Source of the DNA: Symbiodinium natans
Lineage: Eukaryota; Sar; Dinophyceae; Suessiales; Symbiodiniaceae
Direction: 5' to 3'
Length of the DNA stretch: 64,000 nt
Assembly: GCA_905221605.1 (NCBI GenBank)
Contig: CAJNDS010000074.1
Location: 120,808-184,807 of the forward strand
Of this stretch, positions 9,501 through 20,000 are shown piece after piece; position 1 is the stretch's first letter, and each line of letters starts with the position of its first letter. The notes under the pieces were generated by a model. The model had not been told where the DNA came from. It ran no database searches and saw only the letters and a program-made list of their open reading frames with translations. The translations under genes were made by a program, and so were the position numbers.

Positions 9501-11327
9501 ATGCCCTAAAGCGCCCTGGTCAAACCGTACTTTATACAGCCCTAACCCTTTGATTTCAGGCCATTCCCAAAGCGATGGCAACGCTTGTGCCTCAGGGGAA
9601 GGATCCAGCTCCGCAGGATCCCTGGGGTGCTCAAACCCAAGATACGCATTCCCTTCCTGAACCTCCTGAGTCACATGCATCAAGAAGAGCATTCTCAAGA
9701 TTAGTACGGTATCTCGAATCGCCAAAGTCCTCTCCTTACCTGTCAATCCCTCTAGTCCGAACCGCTCGATTCCATGTCTCGCCCTCAAAACGCGTGGTCC
9801 CGGAGACCTAGCCCTAGACCGTGACATCGTCCTACACGGAGGACCACCCAGTATCCCTTTTACTTTGCCAGACAGGATCTCTTGAAGTACATACGAATAG
9901 AGAGACTCGTTAAACAAGTCCCTTCCCCGATTCAATTCTACCTCTAGAAAGGCCTCATCATGCTTAGCCTTCCAGGATTGTTGCCCCGAGAACAGATGTA
10001 CCAGCACCCGTTGCGCTTTCTTTAGCCTACGTCGAGCCCTGCGATTCAGACCTGTTGTTTGGGCATCGTTGGTTTCAGGGTTCACCTGCAAAGGAGCGAC
10101 CTGCTGAAGGATGTCGTGAGGCACCTCCGGGAAGATCTTCTTAGCGTATGCAGCCAGAACGACTGACTCTTTCTTGGCATCTCCCCTACAGGCATTTAGA
10201 GCCTCCTTCAAAGACCCTTGGATCTCAAAATCCGGACTCTCACTTAACTGCATAGCCTTGACTCTCAGTTCCCTGACTCTGATCTTGTCCTCCAATTCCA
10301 GAATCAAGTCCATCAGCAACTCTTGAGCGATCATAGGACAACCCTTGACCAAGGTAACCGGAAGCTCACCTCTCGTAGGGTGAGTCAGGCGAATCCCCTC
10401 TGTTGACCACTCTAAAACCATACCCAGACACTCAATCGCGGGCCCTAGAGGCAGTATCGGAGTGACCCTATGCGCAGTGAGCAGGGTGCCTTGCTCATTC
10501 ATCCGAAGCTCAGTTTGTCCAGCAGCCAACTCCACTTTTACTACACTAGCCTGCTGAAGCTCCTTGGCAGATCCTTGACGAAGCGCGTTAGTAGCCCCGC
10601 CATCGATTAGTCCCAAGGTGTTTTCTTCCGCTTTCAGAAATCTCACAGACACGCACGGTTGCCCTTGGCTCCCCGCAGATTCCACTACCCGCAACGATGG
10701 GCTTGGATCTTCACGAGTAACCCCTAGCTCCCACGCAGTCTCTAGTTCATCGACCAGAGCTCGGGCATCTGCTACTCCTAGGACCATCCTGCCATGAACA
10801 GTCCTTACACCCAAAAGCCCTCTTAGTGGATGCTTGACAAGTGGTCCCTGAAAATCCCAACGGACTTCACATCCTAGGACCTCAACCACCTTTCCCAGAG
10901 GGATTACCGCAGGCTTCGTGTCCATGGAAAGCAAGGACCCCTTTGATGACATTCGCCCTACAGATAGACCTACCGGAAGCATAATGTCACAGGCCACTGC
11001 AGATTGATACTCTCTGACTTGCGCATATCGGTACACATGAGTCGCGCCTGAATCCAAGAAAGCTTCTGCAACTGAAATACGCTCATCTTCACCAACAACA
11101 ACCTCTACACCAAACGTACAGAACCTAGGAACATCCTTTTCAAACCCTGGAAGCTTCAATTCACGGAAATCACCCATGTCGGCTCCATCCGGCTCTAGCC
11201 GATCCCTGCTCTCGCTGGCCCCATCTGGCTCTAGCCAGCTCAGGCGATTGGCCCCTTCCGGCTCTAGCCAATCTGGATGAACGGTCCCTTGCGGCTCTAA
11301 CCGAACATCTGCCCTTGGCGAGTCCAT
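3540..11327 (-). CDS. Pol part of polyprotein, copy 1 (frame-separated from Gag)
   Basis: 2,595-codon open frame with protease, methyltransferase-like, integrase, dioxygenase-like, RT and RNase H domains as in copy 2. The nominal ATG at 11327 lies in the shifted sequence and is probably fortuitous. This copy supplies the C-terminus missing from copy 2: two GWLGTV repeats in a Pro/Lys-rich stretch, then a compact-looking region with HQDMILIAQRQELIQWELRR, and a basic end PPRRLTQ before the stop at 3540. No other break was seen, and all catalytic motifs are intact. Confidence 0.88.
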   Translation of the reverse strand: MDSPRADVRLEPQGTVHPDWLEPEGANRLSWLEPDGASESRDRLEPDGADMGDFRELKLPGFEKDVPRFCTFGVEVVVGEDERISVAEAFLDSGATHVYRYAQVREYQSAVACDIMLPVGLSVGRMSSKGSLLSMDTKPAVIPLGKVVEVLGCEVRWDFQGPLVKHPLRGLLGVRTVHGRMVLGVADARALVDELETAWELGVTREDPSPSLRVVESAGSQGQPCVSVRFLKAEENTLGLIDGGATNALRQGSAKELQQASVVKVELAAGQTELRMNEQGTLLTAHRVTPILPLGPAIECLGMVLEWSTEGIRLTHPTRGELPVTLVKGCPMIAQELLMDLILELEDKIRVRELRVKAMQLSESPDFEIQGSLKEALNACRGDAKKESVVLAAYAKKIFPEVPHDILQQVAPLQVNPETNDAQTTGLNRRARRRLKKAQRVLVHLFSGQQSWKAKHDEAFLEVELNRGRDLFNESLYSYVLQEILSGKVKGILGGPPCRTMSRSRARSPGPRVLRARHGIERFGLEGLTGKERTLAIRDTVLILRMLFLMHVTQEVQEGNAYLGFEHPRDPAELDPSPEAQALPSLWEWPEIKGLGLYKVRFDQGALGHDHVKPSVFATSSWMVAEELSDKVVPPTARWISTSSDTESLRERMERTSKASKWAPGLVSILQRGWELWSSSREENVNAVRDRIRLLSGLMIDEGMDPEVVHRICSELNPPFPRVSRLKPKEQSFKEHCQRGHAPWRGDCRACLESAAFHHPCRRRKHAHMFSLCVDLTGPYTKGSDQEGIARYAVVGVYTFPRFWKNGEPVEDDGRGVGVISENEGEKEDMGKAGEQDEPIPNPDEWAEIEGEEEPAADPLPADVDEVKKEERRWTAICEASLDPLPAIRIPLLIPVYKKSPKQVTEAVARIFIRLKTLGLPLHRIHSDRGAEFVNKTFLSWCRARDLHITTTAADLPQSNGLAERFIGLIKRQARSLLHSVGARSSDWPHAMRYSVETMYDEAMRGLGVIPKRQQLPFGANIYVRERTWRWASWTARAVQATVLAPSEHVSKGWVVRVTRPDGTPVLLITTLAYQKVREPEPLNAPPEAAEQPSEAFPVDSPAAGSRPKAPRPLGGFITGRESRVPSEAEPPLHPPADAPSVPRRRIRAKGGLRHLVPQGGGPEMLGMLQKLKSLGVSWVDEDENHSGSGESEDEESGHTILFALPVEESSFKVCHVEAVDGVEQEAKLLREQGAMSRRAVCDLVLRSKWPSCRNHRRADKTTHEKGRLAVLGAFAHGGIYGVTQVTHQKPEMVKTLNVYLRQEVPDATYTAILVSQRGPSEWHRDVNNAEGSINWVVPLGDFQGGEIRVLPEGLRTDEADVDEHMGILYPPANHPVSFNPKRRHKVLPHTGNRLVLVAYTPRGWTRLPESTIKELRELGFPVPPLPKGSEPVVRAVSVAYVGDDSSEGDGGLGCTIVDDQQYAMDEKLVEMLQADLYFLSRVFSWECQLASETLREAGPSNCPSMCYINMLDSQIQELQEELLWIDSGTKLDGTVSGHDDERLAKAMIRTLAVKESEKGPQEESEPEVFLQARTIDPQQAAGELEKWVPPLLDEYTGLRFQYEAIYPIDVNQLCEEDVQSGAIEILPAKVVFTRKPPVGKRRARIVACGNFQQKTWSDQVAVARREVYASGLDTIALRIQLRQASLCGWTAAILDIRKAFLYAPLHERKGKGKRIILMPPKILVKAKIIPPSERWVIQRALYGLDLSPAAWSRHRDKCLSQLKWAFEGLEYRLTQSDSEPSLWKIQDSSNALKGLIGVYVDDMLLSACRGLLESVAGAIQTLWETSDIKFAEDGLHFLGVDIRLHNGRYYLTQVSYVTELLNRHPEIEGTASTPYPAEKDQETQEENIQMESVRLVQGLIGELTWLATKTRLDIAWAVNRASQLSSKRPSRAIAVCQNIVRYLRGKPGLGLVYGPKPAQGVKVEMTEGTLEVATDASFAPLGEKSQTGVVLKWAGAVIGWVSSKQTFVCLSSAEAELYAAMEGMVMTDSVSDLVRELVGQVAPALYSDNVACTCLIALPAGSWRTRHLRLRARRLHERIENEELQCFHLPGEVMTADLLTKSLSSQRMQKLLDLAGVVQLSHVLRCAVVVLSISRAQAQPSEDEEDEASWVPLLLVMGFTVLIARLLELCLRWCWSQGARRLRDLQGPPENGELVGSVLEQVSSQGAVDGSEVTVVAFGDDVGLVGPEDQVEVVAADLIARALEEEERALFHRWYALYVEPYDPYDPLLDESPSRRASLEDIWSEPQSPNPEPEIGQGSRTGGVELSQAAGPKTKAPDPKSSTQTSFQGHHPSLSSGLSEESLVSGGSLEVDPKSKPPAPKPPPDGWLGTVVKRPPPVTSQSVAIPIPKPKLPPEGWLGTVAPKHPTAKAQSVGVPKSPPVKQPPPAPKLNPQAHQDMILIAQRQELIQWELRRNLGHQPIEGLRDNFHYIPELGLLIRWHPMWRQQFFDPSRTALPISLSRLVGDRRSFCIFRDGTSGILDDNFRVTRQGANVSTMQWQGRTEFLVAPPTPIAPVPNPPPSKSKAAGPKPKSKPKSQPKAEPKPKTPPRRLTQ

Positions 11328-13900
11328 TTCGGAACCCCGCCCTCACTACTTCTAGGTGATTCCTGTAAATTCGAAGCAACCTCCCCAATTCCCCCCGGAC
11401 CACAACTGACCTTCAAATCCGAAGTTGAAGCACCAAACGAAACCGGACCAAACGAAACCGGACTCCCCCCATCCTGCCAGGATGCCACTCCGGGCCCCTG
11501 AAGACATGCCAAACGAATCCCTTTCAAGACCCGACCAGCTTCTTGCTCTGCGGATGTCCCTGCAGCTGCGGAGGTGTTTCCGCTATGTGTAGATGCGTTT
11601 GTAGCAACTTCGGCGATGACAGGTCCTGGGGTTTCTACTGTAGCCGCTGCAATGTTCGGCTTGCCTCCTTTTGGAGGCCCACCCTTGTTACCCTTGTTGC
11701 CCTTACCGCCCTTGCCTCCCTTATCCCCTTTCTTGAACTGAGGACCTTGAAGAGTAGGGCATTCAGGACGACGATGATTCGTTGCGGGATCTGTGGCTCC
11801 GCAAGCATAACATACTTGTTGCCGAGCAGCTTCTGCAAAGTCGTGCAGGTTTCTACAATTATCCCCAAAAGCACACCCGCGCGGCGTTAGGTACCCCTTG
11901 CACGTCGGCTTATTTTCCTGCCCTTCCCTTGTACCCCCGGAACCCCCGGAACCCCCTTGGTCTTTACCCTTCGGCTTCCCTTTAGGCTTCCCTTTTGGAG
12001 ATCCTTTCCTAGGGTTGTTTGGGGCGTTTGGGCTTGCTACATCATCAGTCTCAGTGGCCTTTGCTACGCGTGGCTTCTTGGGATCTGACTCCAACCCATA
12101 CTCGAGAAGCTCCGCTTCGGCCTGAACATGCTTCAAGTACGAAAGGACTGACTCCAGCGTGGGTGCATGGTCCAGGCTGCTCTGTACCCTGACAAAGGAC
12201 AGTCTAAAGCTGGCTTGCGTGTAGCTCTTGAGAACTCCCGCCATCAACGAGTCGATTCCCTTGAGAAGAAGAGACGGATCAGGCATCGAAATACCCAACT
12301 GCCTCCCCCGGGAGGCCCACCGTGACCATCGTCTTAACTTTAAGTTCGCATCCGAAGGACTACTAGCCACACCTGGGTTGTGTAGATAAGAGAGGATAAG
12401 TTGTCGCTCTTTGGCCCCGCCAGGCTGACCCTTAATCAACACCCTGAATAGCACGCCAACCGTTGTCAGATCCCCTTGCGATATGAGTTCTTCAGAGAGA
12501 TCCTTAGGCAAAGCCTTGATGAGCATCGAAACCGTCCTCTGCTCCAACCGCATGTAGCGTGGTTCCTGCAGATTCTCGGGGAGCGCTCCTTTCAGCGCCG
12601 CTCTTTCAAGCGGCGGGGACTGAAGCCACACTTTGTAGCGTCGGTCTGCTTCTGCTGCAACCAAACCCCACCAAGTCGACGCTGCCGGCGCCAAGTCCGA
12701 GATAAGTAGAGCAATTAGCGTTAGCCAATCCCCTACTGCTAGCGGTCCCTCTTCTGGAGTTATTTCAAGAGTTGGTAACATGATTTCACGGCTTCTATCT
12801 GGAGCATACGCCCTAGCATCATCATGCGCTCTCATGTCCGGCATAGACTCCATCAAAGGGCGTGGGTACATACTCAGAACAGGCACAGAAGCTCCTGGCA
12901 CAAATGCTTGCTGGCTACTACTTGCGGTCATTTCCTGATGCACAAAAGGAACGTGTGCTGGGGGGCTTGGAGGCGGTGTTGTTTGGGGTGGCCGAGGCGG
13001 AGGAGACGGCGGCCTGTACGCTGGCCTACTGCAACCGAAATCCAAACCTCTATCAACCCTTCCCTTGACTGTAGCTCTACCCCCTTCAAAGCCCACTTCA
13101 TACTCTACATCCCCTATCCACACCGTAAGCTCCTGGGCCGGAGCGGTCCTTTGTGCCACAGTCGGCACGGGATCTGGCGGAATGCTGGGACCTACTTGGC
13201 CTTGCAGAGAGGAATTGATTGGGGCCTGGAGGGGAGCAGGGCTTCGAGGTTCAGGATTCCCTTTTCCTATCCCCTTATCACCCCTACTTTGTCCCCACAG
13301 GTCCAAGGAGCCATCGCTCGCGCTCTCCCTACTTCTGAGGCCTACTCCAGCATCAATTTCCCATAAGTGCATCAAGGGTCTTTGGAATGTCGAGGTTAAA
13401 GGGGCATGAGGTTGGCTACCAAAACTGTCAGGTGACCCGATAAAGTGTTGTTCTACCGGCCTAGTTGCTATCGGGGAGCTCGCTTGCGACGTTCTGTCAT
13501 GTAGAGGGATGGGATAGGCTTCTACTGGATGCTCTGGCGTCGCTAGTTCCTTACCATCAAGGCCTGGAGCTACAGGCGGATTCCTAGGAGCAGATGGATC
13601 CATTTCCAAAGCACCAAAATGTGCCCTTAAGGCTTCCATATCTACCCTACCTAGGCTGTAAGTGTTTCTAGATCCACCTGATCCCACACTCCGCGCTTCT
13701 TCAAGGCTCTGCAGCCTTGCATGGACACCCTGCAGAAGACCCTGCATCTGGCTCATGCCCTCTACAAGTTGTGCAAGTTCGCTACCTGAATGCCGGCTTT
13801 GCCCGCTATGCGACATCGGATCCCTGTACAGCAAACCTTCTACACCACGCACCCCTAAACCACTAGACCCAACCTGTGCCAGGTCCTGCGCCGCAAGAGC
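11297..13900 (-). CDS. Gag part of polyprotein, copy 1 (5-prime end in gap, ends by frameshift)
   Basis: Matches copy 2 from 23664 downward: Gag capsid-like region, CCCH finger and CCHC-like knuckle. The frame stays open upstream to the gap, so a start at 13852 would be arbitrary. One base present in copy 2 at 21081 is missing here near 11316. The frame then leaves Pol and ends after PKWTRQGQMFG. Differences seen from copy 2 include K for R near 13551, L for P near 12710 and W for L near 11482. Whether the lost base is a true mutation, a haplotype difference or an assembly error cannot be told. Confidence 0.85.
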   Translation of the reverse strand, partial: ALAAQDLAQVGSSGLGVRGVEGLLYRDPMSHSGQSRHSGSELAQLVEGMSQMQGLLQGVHARLQSLEEARSVGSGGSRNTYSLGRVDMEALRAHFGALEMDPSAPRNPPVAPGLDGKELATPEHPVEAYPIPLHDRTSQASSPIATRPVEQHFIGSPDSFGSQPHAPLTSTFQRPLMHLWEIDAGVGLRSRESASDGSLDLWGQSRGDKGIGKGNPEPRSPAPLQAPINSSLQGQVGPSIPPDPVPTVAQRTAPAQELTVWIGDVEYEVGFEGGRATVKGRVDRGLDFGCSRPAYRPPSPPPRPPQTTPPPSPPAHVPFVHQEMTASSSQQAFVPGASVPVLSMYPRPLMESMPDMRAHDDARAYAPDRSREIMLPTLEITPEEGPLAVGDWLTLIALLISDLAPAASTWWGLVAAEADRRYKVWLQSPPLERAALKGALPENLQEPRYMRLEQRTVSMLIKALPKDLSEELISQGDLTTVGVLFRVLIKGQPGGAKERQLILSYLHNPGVASSPSDANLKLRRWSRWASRGRQLGISMPDPSLLLKGIDSLMAGVLKSYTQASFRLSFVRVQSSLDHAPTLESVLSYLKHVQAEAELLEYGLESDPKKPRVAKATETDDVASPNAPNNPRKGSPKGKPKGKPKGKDQGGSGGSGGTREGQENKPTCKGYLTPRGCAFGDNCRNLHDFAEAARQQVCYACGATDPATNHRRPECPTLQGPQFKKGDKGGKGGKGNKGNKGGPPKGGKPNIAAATVETPGPVIAEVATNASTHSGNTSAAAGTSAEQEAGRVLKGIRLACLQGPGVASWQDGGSPVSFGPVSFGASTSDLKVSCGPGGIGEVASNLQESPRSSEGGVPKWTRQGQMFG

Positions 13901-14000
13901 NNNNNNNNNNNNNNNNNNNNNNNNNNNNNNNNNNNNNNNNNNNNNNNNNNNNNNNNNNNNNNNNNNNNNNNNNNNNNNNNNNNNNNNNNNNNNNNNNNNN
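13901..14000. other. Assembly gap (100 N)
   Basis: A round 100-N gap of unknown true size. Left of it the sequence corresponds to copy 2 position 23664, right of it to copy 1 position 4238. A true tandem with a shared LTR would need about 2.2 kb here. Two unmerged overlapping contigs would need no sequence at all. Confidence 0.99.
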
Positions 14001-17000
14001 GCGGTTTTGGTGCAGGAGGCTTACTCTTAGGGTCTACTTCAAGACTCCCACCCGAAACCAGAGACTCTTCCGAAAGCCCAGAACTCAACGAGGGATGGTG
14101 CCCCTGAAAGGAAGTTTGGGTACTTGACTTAGGATCTGGAGCTTTAGTTTTAGGCCCTGCCGCCTGAGACAGTTCTACTCCCCCGGTCCTAGACCCCTGT
14201 CCTATTTCAGGTTCGGGATTTGGGCTTTGAGGTTCCGACCAAATGTCTTCAAGAGAGGCTCTGCGGGATGGGGACTCATCTAACAACGGGTCGTAGGGAT
14301 CATAGGGCTCAACATATAGAGCATACCACCTATGAAACAAGGCTCGTTCTTCTTCTTCTAGCGCCCTAGCGATCAAGTCCGCAGCCACAACTTCGACCTG
14401 ATCCTCTGGCCCTACCAGTCCAACGTCATCCCCAAAAGCGACTACTGTCACCTCAGACCCGTCTACAGCTCCCTGCGAAGATACTTGTTCTAGAACAGAC
14501 CCTACTAGTTCTCCGTTCTCAGGTGGCCCCTGAAGATCTCTAAGTCTCCTTGCCCCTTGACTCCAACACCATCGCAAACATAGTTCCAAAAGTCTTGCGA
14601 TTAAGACCGTGAACCCCATTACTAGCAGAAGCGGAACCCATGACGCTTCATCTTCTTCATCTTCAGATGGCTGAGCTTGCGCTCTGGAGATGCTCAGCAC
14701 CACCACGGCGCATCTTAAGACATGGGACAACTGGACGACTCCAGCCAAGTCAAGTAGCTTCTGCATCCTCTGAGACGAAAGCGACTTGGTTAATAGGTCC
14801 GCGGTCATGACCTCCCCTGGTAGGTGAAAACATTGAAGCTCCTCATTCTCTATTCTCTCGTGCAATCTTCTCGCGCGAAGTCTCAAATGACGGGTTCTCC
14901 ATGAGCCCGCCGGGAGAGCGATCAAGCAAGTGCATGCAACGTTGTCCGAATAGAGAGCTGGCGCCACCTGCCCTACTAGTTCGCGTACCAGGTCACTGAC
15001 ACTGTCTGTCATGACCATACCTTCCATGGCCGCATATAGCTCAGCTTCTGCCGAACTCAGGCAGACGAACGTCTGCTTTGAGGAAACCCAGCCGATGACA
15101 GCGCCGGCCCATTTTAACACCACGCCGGTTTGTGACTTTTCGCCCAGCGGTGCAAACGACGCGTCTGTGGCGACTTCTAGAGTCCCCTCCGTCATTTCGA
15201 CCTTCACGCCCTGCGCAGGCTTCGGCCCGTACACCAGGCCCAAATCCGGCTTTCCTCGGAGATATCGCACGATGTTTTGGCACACTGCAATCGCCCTGCT
15301 AGGACGCTTGCTAGAAAGCTGAGAAGCACGGTTCACCGCCCACGCGATATCCAACCTTGTTTTCGTGGCCAACCACGTTAATTCTCCAATCAGCCCCTGC
15401 GCTAAGCGAACCGACTCCATCTGGATATTCTCTTCTTCGGTCTCCTGATCCTTCTCAGCTGGATACGGCGTCGACGCAGTCCCCTCAATTTCGGGATGCC
15501 TGTTCAGCAACTCGGTGACATAGCTCACTTGTGTTAGGTAATACCTACCATTGTGCAGCCGGATATCAACACCAAGAAAGTGCAAACCGTCCTCCGCAAA
15601 CTTAATGTCGCTGGTCTCCCAAAGCGTCTGAATGGCCCCTGCCACTGATTCCAATAAGCCTCTGCAAGCACTCAAGAGCATATCGTCAACATATACGCCA
15701 ATGAGCCCCTTCAAAGCGTTGCTGGAATCCTGGATTTTCCAAAGAGACGGTTCGGAATCGCTCTGTGTTAGTCTGTACTCCAAACCCTCGAAGGCCCACT
15801 TCAGCTGAGAAAGACATTTGTCACGGTGTCGGCTCCATGCCGCCGGGCTTAAGTCCAAGCCGTATAGTGCTCTCTGGATAACCCATCGCTCCGACGGTGG
15901 GATTATCTTGGCCTTGACCAGTATTTTAGGCGGCATCAAGATTATGCGTTTTCCTTTTCCCTTCCGTTCGTGCAGCGGCGCATACAGGAAGGCTTTTCTT
16001 ATGTCTAGGATTGCAGCGGTCCACCCACATAGAGACGCCTGTCGCAACTGGATTCTCAACGCGATGGTGTCTAGCCCAGAGGCGTATACCTCTCGACGAG
16101 CAACTGCAACTTGATCGCTCCAGGTCTTCTGCTGAAAGTTTCCGCACGCCACTATGCGCGCGCGTCTTTTTCCCACCGGTGGCTTTCTCGTGAACACCAC
16201 CTTTGCAGGTAGGATTTCTATTGCTCCACTCTGCACATCTTCCTCACACAACTGGTTCACGTCGATGGGGTAGATGGCTTCATATTGAAAGCGTAACCCA
16301 GTGTATTCGTCCAACAGTGGGGGGACCCACTTTTCAAGTTCGCCCGCTGCCTGCTGCGGGTCGATAGTCCTAGCCTGCAGGAACACCTCTGGCTCACTTT
16401 CTTCTTGTGGGCCCTTCTCGCTTTCCTTCACTGCTAGTGTCCTTATCATAGCCTTGGCTAGCCTCTCGTCATCATGCCCGCTGACAGTGCCATCAAGCTT
16501 TGTCCCGGAATCGATCCACAGCAACTCCTCTTGCAGCTCTTGGATTTGCGAGTCCAACATGTTGATGTAGCACATGCTTGGGCAGTTTGACGGCCCGGCT
16601 TCCCTCAGCGTTTCGGACGCCAACTGACACTCCCAAGAAAAGACCCGTGAGAGGAAGTAAAGGTCAGCTTGCAGCATTTCTACCAACTTCTCATCCATGG
16701 CATACTGCTGGTCATCTACAGTGGTGCAGCCTAAGCCACCATCGCCTTCACTACTGTCGTCGCCGACATAGGCTACTGAAACAGCTCTGACTACTGGCTC
16801 GGATCCCTTAGGCAGCGGAGGAACCGGAAACCCAAGCTCCCGAAGTTCCTTTATCGTCGACTCTGGAAGACGAGTCCATCCTCGAGGTGTATAGGCAACC
16901 AAGACGAGACGATTCCCGGTATGAGGAAGAACCTTGTGTCTCCTTTTGGGATTGAATGACACTGGATGATTTGCTGGGGGGTACAAGATGCCCATATGCT

Positions 17001-20000
17001 CATCTACATCAGCTTCATCGGTTCTTAGCCCTTCAGGTAACACTCTAATTTCGCCACCTTGAAAATCTCCTAATGGAACTACCCAGTTGATGGACCCTTC
17101 CGCATTGTTGACATCTCGGTGCCATTCTGAAGGACCCCTCTGACTAACCAGGATCGCAGTATAGGTGGCATCTGGGACTTCTTGACGGAGATACACGTTC
17201 AGGGTTTTTACCATTTCTGGCTTTTGGTGCGTTACCTGGGTGACTCCATAAATCCCCCCGTGAGCAAAAGCACCAAGAACCGCTAGCCTACCCTTTTCAT
17301 GCGTTGTCTTATCGGCCCTCCTGTGATTTCTACACGAAGGCCACTTACTCCGAAGTACCAAATCACAAACCGCTCTCCTTGACATAGCTCCCTGTTCTCT
17401 AAGGAGTTTGGCTTCTTGTTCCACCCCATCTACGGCTTCAACATGACACACCTTGAATGAGCTTTCTTCTACTGGAAGTGCAAACAAGATCGTATGACCC
17501 GACTCCTCGTCCTCCGACTCCCCCGATCCCGAATGATTCTCATCCTCATCCACCCAGCTGACTCCAAGACTCTTTAGCTTCTGCAACATTCCCAACATTT
17601 CAGGTCCTCCCCCTTGCGGCACTAGGCGGCGCAACCCTCCTTTGGCCCTGATACGTCGACGGGGGACACTTGGTGCATCAGCTGGTGGAGGCAACGGAGG
17701 CTCGGCTTCAGAAGGCACCCTACTCTCACGACCCGTAATGAAACCTCCTAGTGGACGTGGCGCTTTAGGTCTACTACCAGCAGCCGGACTGTCCACCGGA
17801 AAGGCCTCACTAGGCTGTTCTGCTGCTTCTGGAGGTGCATTCAACGGTTCCGGCTCCCTAACCTTTTGATAAGCTAAAGTAGTTATTAGGAGTACTGGGG
17901 TTCCATCAGGGCGGGTCACTCGCACCACCCAACCCTTTGAGACATGCTCCGACGGCGCCAGGACGGTGGCCTGAACTGCTCTCGCTGTCCATGATGCCCA
18001 CCTCCAGGTACGTTCCCTGACATAGATATTCGCGCCAAAGGGAAGCTGTTGCCTTTTAGGAATCACACCCAGGCCCCTCATTGCTTCATCATACATTGTT
18101 TCGACCGAGTATCTCATCGCATGAGGCCAGTCGCTAGACCTAGCACCTACAGAGTGTAGAAGGGATCGGGCTTGTCGTTTGATAAGGCCTATGAAGCGCT
18201 CCGCAAGGCCGTTGGACTGAGGGAGATCTGCTGCAGTTGTCGTGACATGCAGGTCTCTCGCCCTACACCATGATAAGAAGGTCTTGTTAACGAATTCCGC
18301 TCCGCGGTCGCTATGGACTCGGTGAAGAGGTAGTCCTAAAGTCTTTAACCTTATGAAGATACGAGCCACGGCTTCAGTGACCTGTTTCGGACTCTTTTTG
18401 TACACCGGAATTAGAAACGGAATCCGGATCGCCGGCAGAGGGTCCAGTGAGGCCTCACAAATGGCTGTCCATCTACGCTCCTCTTTCTTTACCTCGTCCA
18501 CATCTGCCGGAAGTGGATCTGCCGCAGGCTCCTCTTCGCCTTCAATTTCTGCCCACTCATCTGGGTTTGGTATTGGCTCGTCCTGCTCTCCCGCTTTGCC
18601 CATATCCTCTTTTTCTCCCTCGTTTTCAGAGATAACACCTACCCCACGTCCGTCATCTTCAACTGGCTCACCATTTTTCCAGAATCTTGGGAAGGTGTAT
18701 ACTCCTACGACTGCATACCGCGCAATGCCCTCCTGATCTGAACCTTTAGTATAAGGACCCGTAAGATCTACGCAAAGGGAAAACATATGCGCATGCTTTC
18801 TACGACGGCAAGGATGGTGGAATGCTGCCGATTCTAGGCAGGCTCGGCAGTCACCCCGCCATGGAGCGTGCCCACGTTGGCAATGTTCTTTAAAGGACTG
18901 CTCCTTCGGCTTAAGGCGGGATACTCTAGGGAAAGGAGGATTCAGCTCGCTACAGATTCTGTGCACTACTTCAGGGTCCATTCCTTCATCTATCATGAGC
19001 CCGGACAAAAGCCGAATCCTGTCCCTTACCGCATTCACATTTTCTTCTCTGCTACTAGACCATAACTCCCACCCTCGCTGAAGAATGGACACCAATCCCG
19101 GCGCCCATTTCGAGGCCTTACTTGTGCGCTCCATCCTTTCTCTTAAGGACTCTGTGTCACTAGAGGTAGAGATCCACCGCGCGGTCGGAGGAACAACCTT
19201 GTCGGAAAGTTCTTCGGCTACCATCCACGAGGACGTTGCAAAGACCGATGGTTTTACATGGTCATGCCCTAAAGCGCCCTGGTCAAACCGTACTTTATAC
19301 AGCCCTAACCCTTTGATTTCAGGCCATTCCCAAAGCGATGGCAACGCTTGTGCCTCAGGGGAAGGATCCAGCTCCGCAGGATCCCTGGGGTGCTCAAACC
19401 CAAGATACGCATTCCCTTCCTGAACCTCCTGAGTCACATGCATCAAGAAGAGCATTCTCAAGATTAGTACGGTATCTCGAATCGCCAAAGTCCTCTCCTT
19501 ACCTGTCAATCCCTCTAGCCCGAACCGCTCGATTCCATGTCTCGCCCTCAAAACGCGTGGTCCCGGAGACCTAGCCCTAGACCGTGACATCGTCCTACAC
19601 GGAGGACCACCCAGTATCCCTTTTACTTTGCCAGACAGGATCTCTTGAAGTACATACGAATAGAGAGACTCGTTAAACAAGTCCCTTCCCCGATTCAATT
19701 CTACCTCTAGAAAGGCCTCATCATGCTTAGCCTTCCAGGATTGTTGCCCCGAGAACAGATGTACCAGCACCCGTTGCGCTTTCTTTAGCCTACGTCGAGC
19801 CCTGCGATTCAGACCTGTTGTTTGGGCATCGTTGGTTTCAGGGTTCACCTGCAAAGGAGCGACCTGCTGAAGGATGTCGTGAGGCACCTCCGGGAAGATC
19901 TTCTTAGCGTATGCAGCCAGAACGACTGACTCTTTCTTGGCATCTCCCCTACAGGCATTTAGAGCCTCCTTCAAAGACCCTTGGATCTCAAAATCCGGAC

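Noticed and set aside
5248-9811. Plus-strand frames of 60-127 codons inside the retrotransposon, repeated at 15011-19574
   Set aside because: They are shadows of the polyprotein frame and recur only because the polyprotein region is duplicated.
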